NCBI GenBank assembly: GCA_900752095.1
Contig: CAADUD010000105.1
Span: 1-7,949 of the forward strand
DNA: 7,949 nt
Direction: 5' to 3'
Source: Clostridia bacterium
GTDB lineage: Bacteria; Bacillota; Clostridia; TANB77; CAG-508
This document shows positions 1 through 6,474 of this stretch, piece after piece. The notes under the pieces were generated by a model. It worked only from the letters and a program-made list of their open reading frames with translations. It was not told where the DNA came from and did not search any database. The position numbers and the translations under genes were made by a program. The stretch's first letter is position 1, and every line of letters begins with the position of its first letter.

Positions 1-51
1 AGTCATTTGCTTTTTCTCCTTACTTTTCTCTATTTTTAAGTGTAATTTCAT
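1..51 (-). CDS. Start of an unidentified leftward gene (5' partial, cut by window edge)
   Basis: Seen on the minus strand: an ATG at 51-49 opens 17 stop-free codons to the window edge, reading MKLHLKIEKSKEKKQMT. An AAAGGAG ribosome binding site lies at 68-62, ten bases before the ATG. An in-frame TAG three codons upstream fixes the earliest possible start. A second in-frame ATG at 6-4 also has AAGGAG before it, so initiation there is possible. The lysine/glutamate-rich start looks like ordinary clostridial coding sequence. Too little protein is visible to name a family. The gene would be divergent from clpE. Confidence 0.5.
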   Translation of the reverse strand, partial: MKLHLKIEKSKEKKQMT

Positions 52-494
52 TTTACACTAACTCCTTTTAAAATGCAACAATTTTTTATTTTATTTTCAA
101 GAAGAAATTACTCGGTATCCTTATCCCCTTCGAAAAGACAAAAGTATTACCTCTTAGTAAATATATTTGCTTTTTCAAACTTACATTTAATTTTTTATTT
201 AGTAATAATTTCTATATCTTTTGTTTTCTTTTTATTTCGCCTTATTATTGATGCTATATTTTTTATCTTAACTTCTTAATTCTTCCTTAAGATGCTTGAA
301 AATAAGAGTAATTTCATTGACTTATCCTTACTTTTGTTGTATGATATTATAGTATTAAAGTGTTATTTACTTTTATATTCGTAAATTCAAATTATGGAAA
401 TAACTCATAAATAATTTTAATAAGTTGTTTCTAAACAAATAAAGTAAATTACATTAACATGAAAATTTAAAAAAGGAAACGGAGTTTTAATAAC
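52..494. other. Divergent intergenic region upstream of clpE
   Basis: This 443-bp gap separates the leftward gene start at 51 from clpE. It is extremely AT-rich and very T-rich on the plus strand between about 70 and 290. The only convincing signals are the clpE promoter (317-345), its ribosome binding site (GGAG, 481-484) and the leftward ribosome binding site at 62-68. The likely clpE leader, about 350-494, is long (roughly 140 bases). It has weak AT-only pairing possibilities, such as GTTATTT 362-368 with AAATAAC 398-404. I found no CtsR heptad repeat and no CIRCE element, the usual clp heat-shock operators. No promoter for the leftward gene is clear. Confidence 0.6.
317..345 (+). promoter_or_regulatory. 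Sigma-A-type promoter of clpE
   Basis: A -35 box TTGACT (317-322) and a -10 box TATGAT (340-345) are separated by exactly 17 bases, each one mismatch from consensus. Transcription would start near 352, giving clpE a leader of about 140 bases. It is the best promoter-like sequence in the divergent gap. Confidence 0.65.
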
Positions 495-2873
495 ATGTTA
501 TGTTCAATATGTAATAAAAACACTGCTGTTGTGTTTGTAAATAAAAAGGGAGAAGATGGTCAAAACAAACTAGAAGGATACTGCTATGAATGTGCCCAAA
601 AGCAGGGGATTAACCCTATGCAATCTTTAATGAAACAAGCAAATCTTTCCGAAAAAGATTTAAATGATATGACCAAACAGATTGAAGGTATGCTTAATAA
701 TATGGCTGAAAATATGGATATGGATGCTTTAGCAGAACAAATGAATGAAACAAATATAGGTAACGAAGATGATGACGATGACGAAACTTCTGAAAAAAAT
801 CCTACAGGAATTCAATTTAGTGCTATTCCTTTAGGTTCTATTTTTTCTAATATGTTTGGAGGAAATTCGGAAAATAATTCTGACACTAATACCAATAATT
901 CTACTCCTTCTGAAAAAAAGAAAGTCAAAGTAGAAAAGAAAAAAGATAAACGCAAAAAAGCTTTAGAAACATATGGTACAAATCTTACTCAAAAAGCTCT
1001 AAACAATCAATTAGATATGGTAATCGGCAGAGATAAAGAAATTCAAAGAATGATTCAAATTTTGAATCGACGTAGCAAAAATAATCCATGTTTAATTGGA
1101 GAACCCGGTGTTGGTAAAACAGCAATAGCACAAGGTTTAGCTATAAAAATTGCTAATGGAAAAGTTCCTGCCAAATTGTTAAATAAAGAGGTATATTTGT
1201 TAGACATGACAGCAGTTGTAGCTGGAACCCAATTTAGAGGTCAATTTGAATCTCGTATGAAATCTATTATTGATGAGTGCAGAAATCTTGGCAATATTAT
1301 TCTAGTTATTGATGAAATTCATAATATTATTGGTGCTGGCGATGCAGAACACTCTATGAACGCAGCTAATATTTTAAAACCTTCTCTATCTAATGGAGAA
1401 GTACAATTAATTGGTACTACTACTTTAAAAGAATATCGTAAATATATTGAAAAAGATACCGCTTTAGAACGTAGATTTCAACCTGTTATAGTGGAAGAAC
1501 CTTCTGTTACTGATTCTATTAATATTTTAGAAGGTATAAAAAAATATTATGAAGATTATCATAAAGTAAAAATTTCTACCGACGTTATTAGACAAGCAGT
1601 TATTATGTCTGAAAAATACATTCATGATAGATTTTTACCAGATAAAGCAATTGATATTTTAGATGAGGCTTGTTCTCGAATTAATTTGAATAATAAAGAA
1701 CTTTATCAATTAGAAGTATTAAAAAATGAATTAAAAGCAATACAAGAGGAAAAAGAAGAAGCAGCCCTTGCTGATTCTACAGAAGATTATAAAAAAGCGG
1801 CTGAATTAAAAGCAAAAGAATGTAGTTTAACAGAGCAGATAGATGCTTTAAATGCAAAAATGCAATTAAAAAATTTAACTGTACAAGATATTGCAGAAGT
1901 AATTGAAAGTTGGACAAAAATCCCTGTTAAGAAAATTACAGAGGCAGAAACTCAAAAATTACTAAACTTGGAAACAAACCTTCATAAAAGAGTAATTGGC
2001 CAAAATGTTGCAGTTGAGGCAGTAGCAAGAGCAATTCGTCGCAACCGCGCAGGCTTAAAAAGCACAAAAAGACCACCGTCCTTTATTTTTGTAGGTCCTA
2101 CTGGTGTTGGTAAAACAGAACTTGCAAAAGCACTTTGTTATGAAATGTTTGGAAATGAAACTTCCATTATTCGTGTAGATATGTCCGAATATATGGAAAG
2201 CCATTCTACTTCTAAATTAATTGGTTCCCCTCCAGGTTATGTTGGTTATGATGACGCAGGACAACTAACTGAAAAAGTAAAACGTAATCCATATTCTATT
2301 GTGTTATTAGACGAAATAGAAAAAGCACATCCTGATGTTTTTAATATTTTATTGCAGGTTTTAGATGATGGACGTTTAACAGATAGCCAAGGAAATACCA
2401 TTAGTTTTGAAAATACCATTATTATTATGACTTCTAATGCGGGTTCTAACCAAAATACCAATTCTATTGGTTTTGGTGGTTCTAGAATGAACCAAGATAA
2501 AGTAATGGATAGTTTAAAAGAAACTTTCAGACCTGAGTTTTTAAATAGAGTAGATGAAATTGTTATCTTTAATCAATTAAATCATGACGAATTATTGCAA
2601 ATTGTAGATTTAATGCTAGAAGATACCAAAAAAGCTTTAGAAGATAAAGATATTACGATGGAATTATCAGAAAATGCAAAAAAATTCTTGCTAGATAAAG
2701 GAACTGATATGAAATATGGTGCAAGGCCTTTAAGAAGAGCAATACAAAGATATTTAGAAGATGCTCTTTCAGATATGATTTTAAGAGGAGAACTACAAAA
2801 TGGCGAAAAAGTAACGGTAGACACAAAGGAAGAAAAGTTATTATTTACCGTAATAAATGAACTTTCCAACTAA
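495..2873 (+). CDS. clpE: ClpE-type AAA+ unfoldase with N-terminal zinc finger (Clp protease ATP-binding subunit)
   Basis: An ATP-driven Hsp100 unfoldase that should feed proteins to the ClpP peptidase in the cytoplasm. The 792 residues read as follows. A McsA/ClpE-like zinc finger has C3xxC6 and C30xxC33. A charged low-complexity linker spans about 41-155, with an acidic run at 91-97 and a lysine-rich run at 141-155. AAA domain 1 has Walker A GEPGVGKT 202-209, Walker B VIDE 271-274 and an ERRF arginine-finger region at 325-328. A short coiled-coil middle domain with a UVR-like stretch lies at about 400-456. AAA domain 2 has Walker A GPTGVGKT 534-541, Walker B VLLDE 603-607, arginine finger near R685 and sensor 2 GARPLRR 742-748. 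IGF at 658-660 fits the ClpP-docking tripeptide. The double Clp-N repeat of ClpC is absent, which with the zinc finger points to ClpE. It is longer than B. subtilis ClpE (about 700 residues), mostly through the linker. The start has GGAG ten bases upstream. Family assignment is firm; ClpE rather than ClpC-like is likely. Confidence 0.93.
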   Translation: MLCSICNKNTAVVFVNKKGEDGQNKLEGYCYECAQKQGINPMQSLMKQANLSEKDLNDMTKQIEGMLNNMAENMDMDALAEQMNETNIGNEDDDDDETSEKNPTGIQFSAIPLGSIFSNMFGGNSENNSDTNTNNSTPSEKKKVKVEKKKDKRKKALETYGTNLTQKALNNQLDMVIGRDKEIQRMIQILNRRSKNNPCLIGEPGVGKTAIAQGLAIKIANGKVPAKLLNKEVYLLDMTAVVAGTQFRGQFESRMKSIIDECRNLGNIILVIDEIHNIIGAGDAEHSMNAANILKPSLSNGEVQLIGTTTLKEYRKYIEKDTALERRFQPVIVEEPSVTDSINILEGIKKYYEDYHKVKISTDVIRQAVIMSEKYIHDRFLPDKAIDILDEACSRINLNNKELYQLEVLKNELKAIQEEKEEAALADSTEDYKKAAELKAKECSLTEQIDALNAKMQLKNLTVQDIAEVIESWTKIPVKKITEAETQKLLNLETNLHKRVIGQNVAVEAVARAIRRNRAGLKSTKRPPSFIFVGPTGVGKTELAKALCYEMFGNETSIIRVDMSEYMESHSTSKLIGSPPGYVGYDDAGQLTEKVKRNPYSIVLLDEIEKAHPDVFNILLQVLDDGRLTDSQGNTISFENTIIIMTSNAGSNQNTNSIGFGGSRMNQDKVMDSLKETFRPEFLNRVDEIVIFNQLNHDELLQIVDLMLEDTKKALEDKDITMELSENAKKFLLDKGTDMKYGARPLRRAIQRYLEDALSDMILRGELQNGEKVTVDTKEEKLLFTVINELSN

Positions 2874-2884
2874 TGTTAACATTA
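2871..2884. repeat. 14-bp perfect palindrome over the clpE stop codon
   Basis: TAATGTTAACATTA reads the same on both strands and begins with the clpE stop codon. It has no loop and no T tract, so it is not an ordinary terminator. It lies 72 bases before pgsA. It could be an operator, or chance in AT-rich DNA. Confidence 0.35.
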
Positions 2885-2955
2885 AGGTAACTTTACGAAT
2901 TTAACTAGAATAATATTTTTAAAAGTAAAATGTGGAAAAATAAGGAGATATTGAT

Positions 2956-3552
2956 ATGGCAAAGCATATACCTAATATTCTAACAGTATTAAGATTTTTA
3001 TTAATTCCTTTTATTGTATATTACATTATTGTAGACCAGTACTTATTAGCTTTTATCTTTTTAACAATTTCAGGATTAACTGATGTACTAGATGGTTTTA
3101 TTGCAAGAAAATTTAATTTTATTACGAATTTTGGAAAATTAATTGATCCATTGGCTGATAAAACTACTCAAATCGCAGTTTTATTAACACTTGCTTTTAA
3201 AGATATTATTCCATTTTGGATTATTATTGTAGTTGCTATTAAAGAAGCCACTATGATAGCAGGAGCCTCTTTTCTATATGGTAAAGAACTAGTAGTTTCT
3301 AGTAAATGGTTTGGAAAATTAGCTACCGTACTATTTTATATAGCAATTGTATGTTCCTTTGGAATTAAGTATTGGAACACCTTAGCCTCAGATCCAACAA
3401 ATTCTGTAGCACCTTTACCTCAATTTGATTTATGGGTATATTATTTAGCTTTAGCTGCTACTATCTTTTCTCTTATAATGTACTATGTTACATTTTATAA
3501 ACAAGGATATTTGAAAAAAGAAAATTTGAAAATTGATAATGAGCAAAAATAA
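2956..3552 (+). CDS. pgsA: CDP-diacylglycerol--glycerol-3-phosphate 3-phosphatidyltransferase
   Basis: Integral membrane enzyme that transfers the phosphatidyl group from CDP-diacylglycerol to glycerol-3-phosphate, giving phosphatidylglycerol phosphate, the committed step to phosphatidylglycerol and cardiolipin. The CDP-alcohol phosphatidyltransferase signature is complete: D43xxD46G47xxA50R51, eight residues, then G60xxxD64xxxD68. The protein starts MAKHIPNILTVLRF, typical of PgsA, and has several hydrophobic segments (about 12-40, 72-105, 120-138 and 158-182). At 198 residues it is of normal family length. AAGGAG at 2942-2947, eight bases before the ATG, supports the start. It lies 82 bases after clpE on the same strand with no clear terminator between, so read-through from the clpE promoter is likely. 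Other CDP-alcohol transferases (PssA, cardiolipin synthase of the CapT type) share the motif, but length and N-terminus favour PgsA. Confidence 0.92.
   Translation: MAKHIPNILTVLRFLLIPFIVYYIIVDQYLLAFIFLTISGLTDVLDGFIARKFNFITNFGKLIDPLADKTTQIAVLLTLAFKDIIPFWIIIVVAIKEATMIAGASFLYGKELVVSSKWFGKLATVLFYIAIVCSFGIKYWNTLASDPTNSVAPLPQFDLWVYYLALAATIFSLIMYYVTFYKQGYLKKENLKIDNEQK
3511..3540 (+). promoter_or_regulatory. Possible promoter at the pgsA 3' end, reading into the convergent gap
   Basis: TTGAAA (3511-3516) and GATAAT (3535-3540), 18 bases apart, lie inside the last codons of pgsA and point into the folded intergenic region. Such matches arise easily in AT-rich coding sequence. It is listed only because it would start a transcript near 3548, matching the left edge of the possible RNA. 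Confidence 0.2.
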
Positions 3553-3722
3553 ATAAGACTATCCTAAGTAGCTTACTACATATCACTAACTGTCTTTTTT
3601 GATTTTTAAAAACCTTTCCTCTTTTGAACAGCTGTAACTCGGAATAAATTCCTCCAACAGCTGTCTAAAGTTTACTCACGCAAGGCTTAAAATCTTAAAA
3701 GACGGTTTTTAAGATCTTTATT
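3553..3722. ncRNA. Candidate structured RNA or complex bidirectional terminator between convergent genes
   Basis: Seen (plus coordinates): GTCTTTT 3592-3598 pairs with AAAAGAC 3697-3703; GATTTT 3601-3606 with AAAATC 3689-3694; CCTT 3613-3616 with AAGG 3682-3685; CTTT 3621-3624 with AAAG 3667-3670; ACAGCTGT 3628-3635 with ACAGCTGT 3657-3664; and GGAA 3641-3644 with TTCC 3649-3652 around a four-base loop. The result is one rod of about 112 bases with internal loops. AATAAGA 3552-3558 can also pair with TCTTTATT 3715-3722, with one bulge, to close an outer stem over a large bubble holding a small GTAG/CTAC hairpin (3564-3575). Inferred: size, rod shape and bubble resemble 6S RNA, but I recognise no diagnostic family sequence. 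Strand is undecided: purine-rich internal loops mildly favour minus, the promoter-like boxes at 3511-3540 favour plus. A plain two-way terminator remains possible. Confidence 0.4.
3692..3722 (+). terminator. Possible terminator hairpin with a nine-pair stem
   Basis: ATCTTAAAA (3692-3700) pairs perfectly with TTTTAAGAT (3707-3715) around a six-base loop, followed by CTTTATT. It would stop rightward transcripts from pgsA or the candidate RNA. On the minus strand the same stem is followed by TTTAAG, which is weaker. The stem is nearly all A-T, and its left arm is also needed by the long rod (3592-3703), so the two folds exclude each other. Confidence 0.4.
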
Positions 3723-3768
3723 AAATAAATTTTGACTCATTTTTGGATAATCTTATTTATTTTTTATT

Positions 3769-4356
3769 CTATTCATAATCTTCTAAAATAGACCTAAGAT
3801 TTGTTGTTCCTGTTACCTTAATACCTTCTTTTATTCTTGATAAATCCACTTCTGGCAAATACATAGTTACTATTTCTGTATCTTGTTTCCATGTTTCTTT
3901 GCCATTTTCGTCTAAGGTGTAAATAGCAAGTACTCCATTATGTTCACGAATTACATAGTGTTCGTCACAATATCCATTTTTTTCTTTATATAGAACCACT
4001 TCATTACTAGAAAATTTTTCTATTTTCCAATCTGGATATTGCTTTTGCATTTGTTCTTGTGTTAAATTAATATCTTCTTCCGAAATTTCCGTTGTTTCTT
4101 TTTGAATATGATCGCAACCTTTAAAATACTGTTTTTGAGTAAAAATTGTATTTGGAGAGGTTTTTTCTTCTATAACAGAAGTAGCTATTACATTATTTAT
4201 CTCTGTTTCTTTATTTTCTTGTTCTTCTGCTAATTGTTTATCCTCTAGCATATTATTATCCTGTGTTTGGTTTATTTTAAATACATAAAATCCAGCTACT
4301 ATTCCTATCATTAATAAAAGAAGTGCTATAATGGCTATCATCCAACCTTTTCTCAT
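3769..4356 (-). CDS. BofC C-terminal-domain-like membrane-anchored protein
   Basis: 195 residues. A basic start (MRKGW) and one hydrophobic segment at 6-27 suggest a membrane anchor with the rest outside the cytoplasm. A charged spacer (about 31-65) leads to a domain at about 75-195 that I recognise as BofC-like from its pattern: YPDWKIEKFSSNEVVLYKE (107-125), a central GYCDEHYVIREHNGVLAIY strand pair (128-146), and the ending LPEVDLSRIKEGIKV...LRSILEDYE. In B. subtilis, BofC is a forespore protein that restrains SpoIVB signalling to pro-sigma-K. Clostridial relatives with this domain are common but uncharacterised, so a sporulation role here is only inference. C81xH83 and C130xxH133 form an interesting Cys/His set that could bind metal or form a disulfide. 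AAAGGA at 4372-4367 is ten bases before the ATG. An inverted repeat straddles the start. Confidence 0.75.
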   Translation of the reverse strand: MRKGWMIAIIALLLLMIGIVAGFYVFKINQTQDNNMLEDKQLAEEQENKETEINNVIATSVIEEKTSPNTIFTQKQYFKGCDHIQKETTEISEEDINLTQEQMQKQYPDWKIEKFSSNEVVLYKEKNGYCDEHYVIREHNGVLAIYTLDENGKETWKQDTEIVTMYLPEVDLSRIKEGIKVTGTTNLRSILEDYE

Positions 4357-4402
4357 ACTAACTAGTTCCTTTCAAATCAAATCTTTATAGTTAGTATGAG
4401 AA
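4350..4402. repeat. 15-bp perfect inverted repeat spanning the start of the BofC-like gene
   Basis: TTCTCATACTAACTA (4350-4364) and TAGTTAGTATGAGAA (4388-4402) are exact reverse complements separated by 23 bases. The left arm contains the start codon of the BofC-like gene (4354-4356). Its ribosome binding site lies in the loop (4367-4372). The right arm overlaps the proposed -10 box and promoter spacer. It is either a two-site operator or an mRNA hairpin that buries the AUG. Confidence 0.8.
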
Positions 4403-4412
4403 TTTTTGGTAA
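4384..4412 (-). promoter_or_regulatory. Putative promoter of the BofC-like gene
   Basis: On the minus strand, TTACCA (4412-4407) and TATAAA (4389-4384) are 17 bases apart, matching sigma-A consensus at four and five of six positions. Transcription would start near 4377, leaving a leader of about 20 bases. In that case the upstream arm of the inverted repeat would not be in the mRNA and the repeat would act as DNA. Confidence 0.4.
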
Positions 4413-4467
4413 TTTTTATTCATAAATTTATTTATTTTTATACATTAGACCTTCTTTTTTCAGCTAT

Positions 4468-5529
4468 TTATAATTTTAAATATTGATAAGCACAAGCACG
4501 AATCAATCTATTGGTAATAGCAAGTCCTAACTCCTCTTCTCCTACTCCTTCTATTAATACAAGATCAACATTTTCTTTATCCACTTTTCTTAACAAGGTA
4601 AATATATTTTTTGCTATCTCTCCTAAATGATTACCCATATTCCATTTTCTTTTAGTTACTATATTTGATAGATGTTCTCCCCTTGCTAAAACTAATACTT
4701 GCTTTCCAGTTTGTTCTAGCTCTTTTATAATTTCATTCATTTTTTCTATCATTTTTTCTTCATCTTTACTATATATCATCATGCAATTAGTATTCGGTGC
4801 ATAATGGCGATATTTCATTCCTGGAGAAGCTACCACTTCTTCTTTTTTTACTTTTTCTAATACATGTTTATTTACTTCTACTTGTTTTGTTACTTCTTCT
4901 AGTTGTTCTTTGGTAATTTTTCCTGGTCTTAAAATATCAATTTTATCATTTTCTACTTTGATTACTGTAGATTCTAATCCTATATCTGTGCTTCCTCCAT
5001 CTACAATATATGAAACTTTTCCTTCAAATTCTTCTTTAATGTCTTCTATATTTGTACCACTTGGCTTTCCAGACACATTAGCACTTGGTGCTGCAATTGG
5101 TACCCCCGCTTTTTCTATTAGCTCTTTGGCTATCAAATTACTAGGCATACGAATTCCTACTGTATCTAAATTTGCTGTTACAATATTAGGAATAATCTTA
5201 TTATCTTTTCGTTTCATAATAATAGTTAAAGGTCCTGGCCAAAATTTTTCTATTAATTTCTGCTCTAATGTTCCAATATTTTCTACTATTGTTTTCACCA
5301 TATCTATATTAGCAACATGTACAATTAGTGGGTTGTCTTGTGCCCTTCCTTTGGCTTTAAAAATTTTCTTTACTGCATTTTTATCTAAAGCATTTGCCCC
5401 AATTCCATAAACCGTTTCTGTTGGAAATATAACTAAATTACCTTTTTTTATTTCTTCTGCTGCTTCTTCTAGTTCTTGTTTCTTTATTTCTTCTTTTTGG
5501 TTAGAATATTTTGTTATCATTGTTTTCAC
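4468..5529 (-). CDS. sua5: L-threonylcarbamoyladenylate synthase (TsaC/Sua5/YwlC, two-domain form)
   Basis: Makes threonylcarbamoyl-AMP from threonine, bicarbonate and ATP, the first step of the t6A37 modification of ANN-decoding tRNAs; TsaB/TsaD/TsaE then transfer the group. The YrdC-like domain (about 15-205) shows PTETVYGIG 36-44, KGRAQDNPL 60-68, WPGPLT 97-102, GIRMPS 125-130, APSANVSGKPSGT 147-159, ESTVI 186-190 and RPG 201-203. The Sua5 linker SPGMKYRHYAP (235-245) leads to a C-terminal Sua5 domain ending in LAITNRLIRA. At 353 residues it matches the two-domain Sua5/YwlC length rather than short TsaC. The start is uncertain: GTG at 5529 gives MKTMITK, while ATG at 5520 gives MITKYSN. 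Neither has a strong ribosome binding site, and the promoter (5558-5585) allows both. The BofC-like gene follows 111 bases downstream, probably with its own promoter. Confidence 0.94.
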   Translation of the reverse strand: MKTMITKYSNQKEEIKKQELEEAAEEIKKGNLVIFPTETVYGIGANALDKNAVKKIFKAKGRAQDNPLIVHVANIDMVKTIVENIGTLEQKLIEKFWPGPLTIIMKRKDNKIIPNIVTANLDTVGIRMPSNLIAKELIEKAGVPIAAPSANVSGKPSGTNIEDIKEEFEGKVSYIVDGGSTDIGLESTVIKVENDKIDILRPGKITKEQLEEVTKQVEVNKHVLEKVKKEEVVASPGMKYRHYAPNTNCMMIYSKDEEKMIEKMNEIIKELEQTGKQVLVLARGEHLSNIVTKRKWNMGNHLGEIAKNIFTLLRKVDKENVDLVLIEGVGEEELGLAITNRLIRACAYQYLKL

Positions 5530-5557
5530 GTTCTTTCTTTTATCAGTTATGTTTTCT

Positions 5558-5585
5558 ATTATACTACGTTTTCATGGTTTTTCAA
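5558..5585 (-). promoter_or_regulatory. Sigma-A-type promoter of the Sua5 gene
   Basis: On the minus strand, TTGAAA (5585-5580) and a perfect TATAAT (5563-5558) are 16 bases apart. The predicted start near 5551 gives a leader of about 20 bases. It is the best promoter match in this divergent gap; no comparably good promoter for the EAL gene is visible on the other strand. Confidence 0.65.
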
Positions 5586-5705
5586 GTTTTTGTTAACTCA
5601 ATTCCATATTTTTATTTAAATTAGATTCATATGATATTCTTTTATGATAAATTTCTTTGCTTTTACTTAATGTATAAATTTATTAAAATCACACATACTA
5701 ATTTT

Positions 5706-6470
5706 ATGATGAAATTGATAGAATTGAAAAAAGATTTTCAAAATGCAATAAAGAATCAGGAGTTTCAAGTTTACTTACAACCGAAAGTAGATACTGCTGA
5801 AAAATTAGTTGGCGCAGAAGCATTAATTCGTAGAGTAAAAAAAGATGTTGTTATTTTTCCAGATGAATTTATTTCACTCTATGAAAACTTAGGTTTCATT
5901 ATTCAATTAGATTTATATGTAATGGAACAAGTATGTAAGTTACTGCAAAACTGGAATAAAAAAGGAATTTATCTTCCCATTTCCGTTAATGAATCTCCCA
6001 AACATCTAATGAATGAAGAACATGGAAAAGATTTATTAAATTTGTTAAATACTTATCATGTTTTGCCTCAGTTTATTGAATTAGAAGTAACAGAAGGTGC
6101 TGTTATTCAAGACATAAAAATTGCCAAAAAAGCTCAAGCCAGAATGCATGAGCTTGGATTTCTTACTTCTATGGATGATTTTGGAGTTGGTTATTCTTCT
6201 TTTAGCATGTTAAGAAGTATTCCTATTGATATTTTAAAAATTGATAAAAGCTTTTTAGGTGGTCTTCTTAAACATAGGAGATATCAAATTATTTTAGAAA
6301 GCATTATTGATATGGCCCATAAATTAAGAATAAAAACTGTAATGGAAGGAGTAGAAACTAGAGAAGAAGTAGAATATTTAAAAGAAATTGGATGTGATAT
6401 TTTACAAGGATATTTTTTTGATCAGCCTCTTCCTATTTCCAAATTTGAAGAGAAATATTTTTCTATTTAA
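5706..6470 (+). CDS. Stand-alone EAL-domain cyclic-di-GMP phosphodiesterase
   Basis: Hydrolyses the second messenger c-di-GMP to pGpG in the cytoplasm. From the ATG at 5706 the product is 254 residues, essentially one EAL domain. Motifs in order (numbered from this start): EALIR 38-42; SVNES with N95; ELEVTE 125-130; MDDFGVGYSS 156-165 with both aspartates; LKIDKSF with K178; MEGVE 213-217; ILQGYFF with Q234. All residues normally needed for metal binding and catalysis appear present, so it should be active. No GGDEF, PAS, REC or membrane domain is attached, so input must come from expression or partners. The frame stays open to an ATG at 5631, but the extra 25 residues are hydrophobic, read like non-coding AT-rich DNA, and stand outside the domain. 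Neither start has a Shine-Dalgarno sequence; ATG at 5709 is equally possible. Function is firm, start is not. Confidence 0.88.
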   Translation: MMKLIELKKDFQNAIKNQEFQVYLQPKVDTAEKLVGAEALIRRVKKDVVIFPDEFISLYENLGFIIQLDLYVMEQVCKLLQNWNKKGIYLPISVNESPKHLMNEEHGKDLLNLLNTYHVLPQFIELEVTEGAVIQDIKIAKKAQARMHELGFLTSMDDFGVGYSSFSMLRSIPIDILKIDKSFLGGLLKHRRYQIILESIIDMAHKLRIKTVMEGVETREEVEYLKEIGCDILQGYFFDQPLPISKFEEKYFSI

Positions 6471-6474
6471 CTAT

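Noticed and set aside
73..279. 68-codon plus-strand open frame upstream of clpE, hydrophobic product
   Set aside because: No ribosome binding site before its ATG (the preceding bases are the complement of the leftward one), extreme T-richness explains the hydrophobic residues, and no family is recognisable.
2246..2869. Two minus-strand open frames (2246-2461 and 2582-2869) inside clpE
   Set aside because: Both lie antisense to strongly conserved AAA+ domain 2 coding sequence and have no recognisable family; they are shadows.
3553..3722. Known riboswitch, tmRNA, RNase P or SRP RNA in the convergent gap
   Set aside because: I looked for the hallmark conserved sequences of these classes and did not find them; only a loose 6S-like shape remains.
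3640..3750. Short minus-strand peptides such as MSQNLFNKDLKNRLLRF in the folded gap
   Set aside because: No ribosome binding site, several stops in every frame, and the region is better explained by base pairing.
4388..4430. Plus-strand mini frame MRIFGNFYS created by the right arm of the inverted repeat
   Set aside because: Nine codons without a ribosome binding site; its ATG is just the mirror image of the BofC-like start.
4910..5410. 166-codon plus-strand open frame opposite the Sua5 gene
   Set aside because: It is antisense to the conserved YrdC domain, and its composition is what antisense of AT-rich coding gives.
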